From positions 1 through 6,269 of the forward strand of contig JAJYVK010000099.1 in assembly GCA_021792075.1 (NCBI GenBank): a stretch of DNA of 6,269 nucleotides. The letters are read 5' to 3'. Position 1 is the stretch's first letter. Each line of letters begins with the position of its first letter. The notes below the pieces were generated by a model that ran no database searches, had not been told where the DNA came from, and was given only the letters and a program-made list of their open reading frames with translations. The stretch comes from Actinomycetes bacterium. Lineage in GTDB: Bacteria; Actinomycetota; Acidimicrobiia; Acidimicrobiales; Acidimicrobiaceae. Positions 1-5,422 of this stretch are shown here, one piece after another. A program made the position numbers and the translations under genes.

Positions 1-612
1 GTCTTTATATCGGCTTTGCCTTCGACCAATCAGATGCTCGAAGGTTCCGCCAAGGGCGACTTCATATCGTGGTACTCAGATTTGGCGTCGTCGCCTCTTG
101 TGATCGGCTATAACCCCAATTCGAAGTTCGTCTCTCAGCTCACCAGCTCCAACTGGTACAAGGTCATGCAGGAGCCGGGATTCAGGTTGGGGAGAACCGA
201 TCCCAAGCTCGATCCAAAGGGCGTCCTTACCGAAACCCTTGTAAAGGACGAGGGAACCAAGATCGGCGATCCAGCCCTGTTCACCAAGCTTTTGGGATCA
301 GCTGAGAATACATCGCAGATATTTCCAGAGGAGACTCTGGTAGGGCGCCTCGAGTCCGGTCAGCTTGATGCGGGGTTCTTCTATGAGAATGAAGCCAAAC
401 TCGCAAAGATTCCGTTCATACAGACTGGGATTCCGCTGGGTGCTGCCTTTACCGTCTCGATACTGAACAACGCGAAGAATCTCAATGGAGCAGTCGCCTT
501 TGTGAATTTCCTCTACTCATCTCAGGGCCAGAAACTTCTCAACTCTGTGGGGCTCCTTCCCCTAAAGCCGACGGTTCACGGCACGGGGGTGCCAAAAGGG
601 GTCAAGTTTTAG
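1..612 (+). CDS. Molybdate/tungstate ABC transporter substrate-binding protein, C-terminal part (5' end outside window)
   Basis: The frame is open from the first base to a TAG at 610-612, so this is the last 203 residues of a longer protein. The TTG at 16 is merely an in-frame codon; no initiation site is expected here. Features of the ModA/WtpA group of periplasmic or lipoprotein oxyanion-binding proteins are visible: a strand ending in LVIGYNPNSKF (about bases 97-129), the family hallmark GRTDPKLDPKG (190-222), and GQLDAGFFYENEA (358-396), which matches the usual 'G.lDaaf.Y..eA' segment near the ligand site. The C-terminus, with FLYSSQGQKLL followed by GLLPL, is the typical closing helix and tail. 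The protein would bind molybdate or tungstate outside the membrane and deliver it to the permease encoded 100 bases downstream. The DP-rich motif leans toward the WtpA-like branch, but which oxyanion is preferred cannot be read from this fragment. The signal peptide and first lobe lie outside the window. Confidence 0.85.
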   Translation, partial: VFISALPSTNQMLEGSAKGDFISWYSDLASSPLVIGYNPNSKFVSQLTSSNWYKVMQEPGFRLGRTDPKLDPKGVLTETLVKDEGTKIGDPALFTKLLGSAENTSQIFPEETLVGRLESGQLDAGFFYENEAKLAKIPFIQTGIPLGAAFTVSILNNAKNLNGAVAFVNFLYSSQGQKLLNSVGLLPLKPTVHGTGVPKGVKF

Positions 613-712
613 ACGACGTTGGCAGAACTAAACGCAAGAGATGTTGTGAGTCATTTCCTTAATGAATTATCAGGTGCTACGTCGATATTTGGATGGATGA
701 TGCCGAGGGCAA

Positions 713-2608
713 GTGACAGATAGCGGAATCAGTCGGAGGAAAGGTGCGGGCCTTTTTGGAGGATGGCTGGTGGTCTATCTGGTCATTCCCTTTGTGGGCC
801 TGGCTATCTACGTTGCGTATCATGGTGTGGGAAGCGCCCCGGGTGTGCTTTCCGCCTCATACATATCTGCCGTCACGGCAACGATAACCACGCTGATCCT
901 TGTTGTATTTGGCGTTCCGTTTGCCTCGTACCTGGCTCATAACGACTCAGTTTCCTCACGGGTGGCGAGAGCGCTGATCCGGCTACCTCTTGGAATACCG
1001 CCCCTGGTTTCAGGAATAATGCTTCTAATTGCATTCGGTCCATACTCGGCTATTGGAGGGATCTTCAAAGGAAGGCTTGTCAGTTCGATGGCGGCGATCG
1101 TCCTTGCCCAGCTCTTCGTGGAGATGCCTTTTGTAATAGAGGGGACACGGTCGGCCTTTTCGGCTCTCTCTCCGGAGGTGTTTGAAGTCTCCTCCCTCTT
1201 GGGAATACCGAACTGGCGCAGGATCATCGGTGTTGAGCTGCCGCTTTCAATTAAGACGGTCAGGACAGCTGTCATGATGGGATGGCTTCGCGCTTTTGGT
1301 GAGTTCGGGGCTACGGTTCTGGTTGCGTACCATCCGACCTCGCTTCCGGTTCTCATCTTCACGCAGTTCTCAGGTACGGGCCTGAGCTCCGCAATTCTCC
1401 CTGTTGCAGCGGTTCTGATAGTTTCGTCCGTTGCGGTAGCCTTGATCAGCAGAATTACGACCCCTTCGAAGATGATATTGGGAATCAGCACGCCAAGCGG
1501 AGTTGTGAGGGCTAAAGAACGCTCCGCTCAATCGGTTGCGGCAAAGGGCCGGAATGACCGGATCGAGTTCGAGGTAAGTGGTCAGCTTGGCAGTTTCGCA
1601 CTTGGCGTGGAGGTCGAGGCACGAGGGTCGTCTCTTTCTATAACCGGTCCCTCCGGATCTGGTAAGTCGATGACTCTGCGTGCCATCACCGGGCTTTTAC
1701 CATCCTTTCTGAAAAGACTTCATCTTGGGGATTTAGAGCATCCTAAGATTGCCTATGTTCCGCAGGGGCAGGGGCTTTTTGAGCATCTGGATGTCTATTC
1801 CCAGCTTGCGTTGGCAGCCCGTTGGACGGGCGGGCTGAGAAAGGCTTCTGAAATAGAGGGACGGATTCTCGTCACCGCTGGCCAGGTAGGGATTGTGCCC
1901 CTGTTGAGGAGAAGCATTTCGACACTCTCCGGAGGTCAGCGGCAGAGAGTGGCGCTAGCGCGCGCAATTGCCTCCGATCCCGACCTGCTCATATTGGATG
2001 AGCCGTTCAGCGCTCTTGACCGCTTCGAACGTGATCGGCAGATTCGCTTCGTTCGTAGTCTGACTAGGGAGCTGAACCTGTATCTGATCGTGGTCACCCA
2101 TGACATTTCAGAGGCCGCTTATCTTTCGGACTTTCTTGCAATCATCGACAAGGGCACCGTGATCGCAAGAGGGAGCGTCGGAGAGCTTCTCAAGAATCCA
2201 GGCACGGTTAAAGTTGCGCAGATCCTAGGCTATGAGAACATTTTGTCTATTGTTCCACGGTACCCAGGACGTTTTGATCTGGCAGATGACGCGGTAGAGG
2301 CAGGTGCAAGCAAGACTTCAATCGTGTTCAAGAGCTCTGGCAACAAGGTGGATTCATGGGTTGCAAGCTCGGTTTCTGAGTTGAGTCTCCGATTCGATGT
2401 AATAGACGACTTAGTTAGATTGTACGGCGTCTGCGTGATTGAGGATTGCATCGATCTTGGAAACCAAAAGTCGGTCGTGCTGAGTATAAAAAAGGGCCCC
2501 AAGATAGAACTCGATCTGGGAAGCACCTTTTCAGACGATGCAGTTGGGGTTGGCACCATAGTTGAGGTGAGTGTGAGACTCGATCCCAGGAGCACCTCTA
2601 TTCTCTGA
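713..2608 (+). CDS. Fused molybdate/tungstate ABC transporter permease and ATP-binding protein (ModB-ModC type)
   Basis: One 631-residue chain carries both inner-membrane channel and motor. Residues about 15-247 are a ModB-like permease with hydrophobic segments near 16-35, 52-75, 96-108, 124-142 and 225-246. The cytoplasmic coupling loop is around 154-177 (EVFEVSSLLG ... VELP), followed by FGEFGATVLVAY, typical of molybdate permeases. After a linker (about 250-282) comes an ABC ATPase: Walker A GPSGSGKS (312-319), Q-loop Gln351, signature LSGGQ (405-409), Walker B LLILDEP (425-431), D-loop SALD (433-436) and switch His463. All catalytic motifs are intact. Walker A to Q-loop is only about 33 residues, shorter than usual in ModC. 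Residues about 500-631 (starting VAQILGYENIL) resemble the ModC C-terminal regulatory (TOBE-like) region, though weakly. The start is GTG at 713 with GAGGG at 705-709; the 3-base spacing is short, but no better in-frame start is seen upstream. It follows the binding-protein gene and probably shares its transcript. Confidence 0.9.
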   Translation: MTDSGISRRKGAGLFGGWLVVYLVIPFVGLAIYVAYHGVGSAPGVLSASYISAVTATITTLILVVFGVPFASYLAHNDSVSSRVARALIRLPLGIPPLVSGIMLLIAFGPYSAIGGIFKGRLVSSMAAIVLAQLFVEMPFVIEGTRSAFSALSPEVFEVSSLLGIPNWRRIIGVELPLSIKTVRTAVMMGWLRAFGEFGATVLVAYHPTSLPVLIFTQFSGTGLSSAILPVAAVLIVSSVAVALISRITTPSKMILGISTPSGVVRAKERSAQSVAAKGRNDRIEFEVSGQLGSFALGVEVEARGSSLSITGPSGSGKSMTLRAITGLLPSFLKRLHLGDLEHPKIAYVPQGQGLFEHLDVYSQLALAARWTGGLRKASEIEGRILVTAGQVGIVPLLRRSISTLSGGQRQRVALARAIASDPDLLILDEPFSALDRFERDRQIRFVRSLTRELNLYLIVVTHDISEAAYLSDFLAIIDKGTVIARGSVGELLKNPGTVKVAQILGYENILSIVPRYPGRFDLADDAVEAGASKTSIVFKSSGNKVDSWVASSVSELSLRFDVIDDLVRLYGVCVIEDCIDLGNQKSVVLSIKKGPKIELDLGSTFSDDAVGVGTIVEVSVRLDPRSTSIL

Positions 2609-2724
2609 AAACACCTAGCTGACGCTCTTGGCTTGCACGCATTGAACTCGGTCGGCACCGGTCGAAAGCGGCCCATCATAAAGGTGATATTTCATTACGC
2701 AACGAAAGGTGGAAAGATAGAACT

Positions 2725-3165
2725 ATGGATAAGGGATGGATGGGAATTCGAGCATCCGACGCAGATCGGGCCGATGTCGCCAACCTCTTGAAAGAGGCTG
2801 CGGCAGAAGGCCGTCTGACGATTGACGAGATCTCTGAGCGGATTGGCGAAGTAATGAATTCAAAGACCTATGCGGACCTGCATTGGTGTCTGAGGGAGCT
2901 GCCAGCATACGAGTCGTACAAACCGTTGCACAAGATCATTGTCAGTGACGCTCAAGTGGTTTCTCAAGGCGCCCACAGGCGCAGAGGCGGGATGGGAATG
3001 GTTGTCCCAGTAGCGATGGGGATGGTTGTTTTCATGATGCTTTCGGCCCTTTCGGGATTGGTGGCCACCTTTTTCCTGTTCCCAGTGCAGATCATTTTTT
3101 ACGTGGTTCTCATGATCATCGTGTTCAAAATGCTGAGAGTTTTGATTTTGCACCGGCGGAGCTAG
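2725..3165 (+). CDS. DUF1707 domain protein with two C-terminal membrane helices
   Basis: A small protein of 146 residues. Residues about 8-60 match DUF1707: IRASDADRADVANLL, then AEGRLTIDEISERI, and a closing YADLHWCLRELP. This short helical domain is common at the N-terminus of actinobacterial membrane or cell-envelope proteins; its biochemical role is unknown. A short polar linker with an RRR patch (85-87) leads to two hydrophobic helices at about 91-113 and 117-140, and the protein ends in HRRS. The basic patches on both sides of the hairpin suggest both ends face the cytoplasm. The ATG at 2725 has AGGTGG at 2707-2712, a rather long spacing of 12 bases. A second in-frame ATG at 2740 (residue 6) has AAGGGA only 3 bases upstream and keeps the whole domain, so it is an alternative start. 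It lies 116 bases after the transporter gene, with no visible functional link to it. Confidence 0.8.
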   Translation: MDKGWMGIRASDADRADVANLLKEAAAEGRLTIDEISERIGEVMNSKTYADLHWCLRELPAYESYKPLHKIIVSDAQVVSQGAHRRRGGMGMVVPVAMGMVVFMMLSALSGLVATFFLFPVQIIFYVVLMIIVFKMLRVLILHRRS

Positions 3166-3221
3166 ACGACGCTCGGATTTCCCATTTATACAAATCAGTG
3201 CTTTGGGCGAGTTTGATTGGC

Positions 3222-3244
3222 CAGCGGCGGGCTTATCGCCGCTG
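3222..3244 (+). terminator. Perfect 8-bp GC-rich hairpin, possible transcription end of the DUF1707 gene
   Basis: CAGCGGCG at 3222-3229 pairs perfectly with CGCCGCTG at 3237-3244 across a 7-base loop. It starts 57 bases after the DUF1707 stop codon and ends 60 bases before the dyad of the next operon. No T-run follows on either strand, so it is not a textbook intrinsic terminator; stem-only terminators have been proposed in actinobacteria. It is nested within a longer imperfect stem (3159-3171 with 3258-3271), so it may instead be part of a larger RNA fold. Confidence 0.35.
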
Positions 3245-3303
3245 ATGTAGAGCCGCTCGTCGTCGAAGCTCATTTAATTCGCCATAGGAAGGTTTTGCAA
3301 TAG

Positions 3304-3329
3304 ACTTGCGTTATAATTGTTATGCAAGT
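3304..3329. promoter_or_regulatory. 26-bp inverted repeat, likely operator of the Fur-family regulator
   Basis: ACTTGC at 3304-3309 is mirrored by GCAAGT at 3324-3329 around an A/T-rich centre. Of 13 symmetric base pairs, 10 are complementary, and the centre of symmetry falls within AATT (3315-3318). Extra TTGC half-sites occur at 3295-3298 and 3333-3336. The dyad covers the best -10 box and ends 23 bases before the regulator's start codon. A/T-rich dyads of about this size are typical of Fur/Zur-family operators, and the GTTATAAT core recalls some Zur sites. Autoregulation by the adjacent gene is inferred from position, not shown. Confidence 0.55.
3312..3317 (+). promoter_or_regulatory. Promoter -10 element (TATAAT) of the regulator-transporter operon
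   Basis: This is a perfect consensus TATAAT, 35 bases before the ATG at 3353, which predicts a 5' leader of roughly 25-30 bases. No good -35 hexamer is present at 15-19 bases upstream, so the promoter may be weak or depend on another factor. It lies inside the 3304-3329 inverted repeat, so a protein bound to the dyad would block RNA polymerase. Confidence 0.5.
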
Positions 3330-3352
3330 GGGTTGCAGAATAGGACGGCGTA

Positions 3353-3745
3353 ATGGCGAGACCTGCAAGAACGAAAGAGAAGCTGATTGATCTGATTGAC
3401 GCCCTTGATTACCATGAGTGGACCATCGATCAGCTGCACGATGAACTTGGCATCAGGGGCTGGGATGTGACCTACTCGTCGGTATTCCGTGCCTTGAATC
3501 AGCTTGAAGAGGATGGATTCGTAAGAAAGCTGGCTTCCGAGTCGGACAAGGTCGTTTTCGAGAGAAACGACCGGCATCACGAGCACCTGAAGTGCGATAT
3601 CTGTGGTGGATATGTTGCTCTAGACTGTGTCTTGGGCGACGAGCTTTCCAAGGCGATTCAGTCTGCGACAGGCTTTATTGTCAAGAGCCATTTCTTCTCG
3701 GCAACTGGCGTTTGCCGGCATTGTAGCCAAATTGGGGAGCGCTGA
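3353..3745 (+). CDS. Fur-family metal-responsive transcriptional regulator
   Basis: A 130-residue protein of normal length for Fur/Zur/Nur/PerR repressors, which bind DNA when loaded with their metal. The N-terminal winged helix spans about 1-70, with the recognition-helix region VTYSSVFRALNQLEEDGFV at 39-57, equivalent to the family's 'TVYR.L..L...G.v'. The dimerisation and metal domain carries HHEHLKCDICG at 75-85, with His75, His76, His78, Cys81 and Cys84, then His113 and a second CxxC pair, Cys121 and Cys124. The four cysteines would form the structural zinc site, and the histidines would contribute to the sensing site. The ATG at 3353 has AGGA at 3342-3345, 7 bases upstream. The gene overlaps the following transporter gene by one base, so the two are almost certainly co-transcribed and translationally coupled. 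The sensed metal (Zn, Ni, Fe or Mn) cannot be read from the sequence; the transporter's resemblance to nickel/cobalt carriers favours Ni or Zn only as inference. Confidence 0.88.
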   Translation: MARPARTKEKLIDLIDALDYHEWTIDQLHDELGIRGWDVTYSSVFRALNQLEEDGFVRKLASESDKVVFERNDRHHEHLKCDICGGYVALDCVLGDELSKAIQSATGFIVKSHFFSATGVCRHCSQIGER

Positions 3746-4623
3746 TGTTTCCTTCTCACACAGTTGTCTGGGAACTGGCTCTTGTGATTGCATTTGGGTT
3801 GGGGCTATTGCACGGCATAACACCAGATGAGCATACTTGGCCAATTACCTTCTCATACTCGATTGGGTCCTATTCATCGAAAGGGGGCCGCAGAGCTGGA
3901 TTCAGGTTCTCCTCGACCTTTATTCTCCAAAGAGCTATCGGCTCGGAGATCGCCTTTTACGCTGTGAACGCAATGATGATCGGTGCACGAGAGGGTTTCC
4001 TCCTGTACATGGTGATCGGATTGGTAATGGTGGGGTCTGCGCTCTATATGAAGCTCAAGCTATCCAGAGGTGGTTACGAGAGCATCGAGAGACACTCCCA
4101 TGCTGTCACGGTCATGCCTATGATTCACGGCTTCATTGCGGGTTGGGGTGTCGGCGCATTTGCGGTCATTGTTTACGGGGTCCTTTCTCCGTCGATGCCT
4201 AGCGGCTATGTGGGATGGCTTCCGGGAGCTCTCTTTGGCCTTGGAACCATGGCAACTCAGATGCTCATTGGCAGTCTTTTCGGAGCCTTCATTGAGAAGT
4301 TTCGCATCAGTGAGACCGCTAAGGCGACTTTCGCCAGTAAGGTCAGCTCGACTACACTCCTTGCCTCAGGCGCAGCATTTGTTGCTGTGGGTGCGGTTGG
4401 TGTGAGTTTTCCCGTTTGGACATCAACGCTTGGAATTTCCACAGCGTTGAACATACCGAACCTTTCCAAGATTGACGTAGGATTCTTCCTAGCTGTGCCG
4501 GTGGTATTCGTGTCTGCTGCAGTGGCAATGTACTTCGGACTCAAGGAACTGAAGCGTTCCCAAGACGATCACCAAAAGGATCCAATGACCTTGGATCGCC
4601 GATCGGAAGGTGCTATTGGCTAG
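3745..4623 (+). CDS. Polytopic membrane protein, probable metal transporter of NicO/NiCoT-like type
   Basis: A 292-residue membrane protein with about seven hydrophobic segments: near 8-25, 55-78, 85-103, 124-148, 155-182, 202-224 and 245-267. The first helix ends in GLLHGITPDEHTWP (20-33). A histidine plus a Pro-Asp-Glu-His cluster here resembles the metal-binding motifs of nickel/cobalt carriers ('HA.DpDH' in NiCoT, 'HALEPGHGK' in NicO/RcnA). A second glycine-rich motif, IHGFIAGWGVGAFA (127-140), opens the second half, as if the protein were an internal duplication. A loop with His117, His119 and His128 may add ligands. The C-terminus (269-292) is polar and cytoplasmic. The ATG at 3745 lies in TGATG with the regulator's stop, with GGGGAG at 3734-3739 as ribosome site. 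Coupling to a Fur-family gene supports metal transport. Direction and metal are unknown, and the family assignment is by motif resemblance only; a TauE/LysE-like exporter is an alternative. Confidence 0.7.
   Translation: MFPSHTVVWELALVIAFGLGLLHGITPDEHTWPITFSYSIGSYSSKGGRRAGFRFSSTFILQRAIGSEIAFYAVNAMMIGAREGFLLYMVIGLVMVGSALYMKLKLSRGGYESIERHSHAVTVMPMIHGFIAGWGVGAFAVIVYGVLSPSMPSGYVGWLPGALFGLGTMATQMLIGSLFGAFIEKFRISETAKATFASKVSSTTLLASGAAFVAVGAVGVSFPVWTSTLGISTALNIPNLSKIDVGFFLAVPVVFVSAAVAMYFGLKELKRSQDDHQKDPMTLDRRSEGAIG
4574..4597 (-). terminator. Probable intrinsic terminator of the minus-strand gene pair
   Basis: Read on the minus strand, a perfect 7-bp stem (GATCCAA at 4579-4585 paired with TTGGATC at 4591-4597, 5-base loop) is followed by C and four Ts (4578-4574). 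It begins 15 bases after the stop codon at 4613-4615, a normal terminator distance. The stem has only three G-C pairs and the T-run is short, so efficiency is uncertain. It lies within the polar C-terminal coding end of the opposing transporter gene. Confidence 0.45.
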
Positions 4624-5392
4624 AGTCATCGTCCTCTAGATCGCCGAACACCGAACCATTGACTGTTCCGTTGTGGCGGTTTTTAGAGGCCGAGTCCAGC
4701 TGCAGTGTCCTCAGCGCCTTGGCCGTCTTGCGAGATATCTTCTCCGGCAGAAGTCCCATGGCCATTTTTCGGCAGTAACCCGCTCTCGGCCTTGCGAGAC
4801 CAGCGACGACGTATTTTGGCTTGAAGCCAAGCACGTATGCGACCTCTTTGCTGGAGTTCAGCGGCCGATCTGCATGCTCGAATAGCTGCCGTTCAGCTTC
4901 ATTCCCGATTGGAAGTGAGGCAATGACTTGGCCCCATGGAAAGCTGATTGTGATCTCTCCGTAACTGTTCTTTCTGATCGCCTGTCTTTTGGTCAGTTCT
5001 ATGAGAGTCACAGAAGGCGACCTTCCTGTGATCTGGCCGTAGGAGATGGACGGCCCGTTGAAACCCAGGATTGGGATCGAGGTCGGACTCGAGCACTCCT
5101 TGGCGAGCGGCGCGATGGTGCGTTTTTTGTGCAGTTGACCTATGGGGATGATTTCGGTTGCTTCTATGAACTCGGGCCTGCTGGGGTCAGATGGGATTGG
5201 ATCGCCGCTCAGTCGGATCTTCCAAAGGGCGAAGGGGTTGAACGTGAGGTGGGCGAACTGGTCGGAATCTACCTCAAAGCGCACGAATGCCCGGGTTTGC
5301 CGATCGACTCCAACGATCTCAGAACCGTAGTTCGCGAGAACGACGATTTCCATCGAGGTATCTTGTCCGTAGCTCGGCCTAATCGCACTCAT
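4613..5392 (-). CDS. Hypothetical protein, family not recognised
   Basis: A 259-residue soluble protein that I cannot assign. There is no signal peptide and no membrane helix. Residues about 14-40 form a likely beta-rich start (MEIVVLANYGSEIVGVD, then FVRFEV). A proline-rich segment with acidic residues follows (64-85), then a middle part with ILGFNGPSISYGQITGR (108-124) and a strand-like EITISFPWGQVIASLPIG (146-163). The last third is basic and probably helical (EVAYVLGFKPKYVVAGLARPR at 183-203, and 209-232), ending in a polar and acidic tail (DLEDDD, 251-256). The ATG at 5392 is chosen because AGGTGA (5402-5397) precedes it by 4 bases. A TTG at 5419 would add nine residues but lacks a ribosome site; ATG at 5353 would shorten it to 246. 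It starts 30 bases after the YyaL-like gene's stop, so the two are probably co-transcribed. Its end overlaps the transporter gene by 11 bases on the opposite strand. Sustained open frame, start signal and downstream terminator support a real gene. Confidence 0.65.
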   Translation of the reverse strand: MSAIRPSYGQDTSMEIVVLANYGSEIVGVDRQTRAFVRFEVDSDQFAHLTFNPFALWKIRLSGDPIPSDPSRPEFIEATEIIPIGQLHKKRTIAPLAKECSSPTSIPILGFNGPSISYGQITGRSPSVTLIELTKRQAIRKNSYGEITISFPWGQVIASLPIGNEAERQLFEHADRPLNSSKEVAYVLGFKPKYVVAGLARPRAGYCRKMAMGLLPEKISRKTAKALRTLQLDSASKNRHNGTVNGSVFGDLEDDDSSQ

Positions 5393-5396
5393 CTGG

Positions 5397-5402
5397 TCAC
5401 CT
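5397..5402 (-). promoter_or_regulatory. Ribosome binding site deciding the start of the unrecognised minus-strand gene
   Basis: AGGTGA read on the minus strand sits 4 bases before the ATG at 5392-5390. No comparable purine-rich site precedes the in-frame TTG at 5419 or the ATG at 5353, so the 5392 start is preferred. Confidence 0.5.
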
Positions 5403-5422
5403 GATAATCCATTGAACAAAGT

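Noticed and set aside
16..18. TTG at 16 as the start of the binding-protein gene
   Set aside because: The frame is open upstream to the window edge, and the remaining protein lacks the signal peptide and first lobe needed for a whole binding protein, so the gene begins outside the window.
937..1491. A 184-codon minus-strand open frame within the permease domain
   Set aside because: It is a shadow of the permease coding sequence, which has clear family motifs on the plus strand.
2640..2724. Search for a promoter and terminator between the fusion gene and the DUF1707 gene
   Set aside because: TTGCAC (2633-2638) and TTGAAC (2642-2647) resemble -35 boxes, but no A/T-rich -10 lies at the right distance. 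The CGGTCG repeats at 2650-2665 form no convincing hairpin with a T-run.
2860..3273. A 137-codon open frame on the minus strand opposite the DUF1707 gene
   Set aside because: It overlaps a recognisable domain on the other strand, its translation is rich in His/Asn/Gln in a way typical of antisense frames, and it shows no family features.
3837..4405. Two plus-strand open frames (3837-4202 and 4136-4405) inside the transporter gene
   Set aside because: They are out-of-frame translations of a convincing membrane-protein gene and look arginine- and cysteine-rich rather than protein-like.
4653..4684. A run of five Ts after a GC-rich segment as a plus-strand terminator for the transporter gene
   Set aside because: The segment before the Ts forms only a 3-bp stem (CCG/CGG) or a poorly closed longer fold, and it lies well inside the opposing coding sequence.
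4928..5404. A 158-codon plus-strand open frame opposite the unrecognised minus-strand gene
   Set aside because: The minus-strand frame is longer, has a ribosome site, a good distance from the upstream gene and a downstream terminator. The plus-strand translation is rich in Arg, Asp and Gly and has no recognisable motif. Some doubt remains because the minus-strand protein is itself unrecognised.
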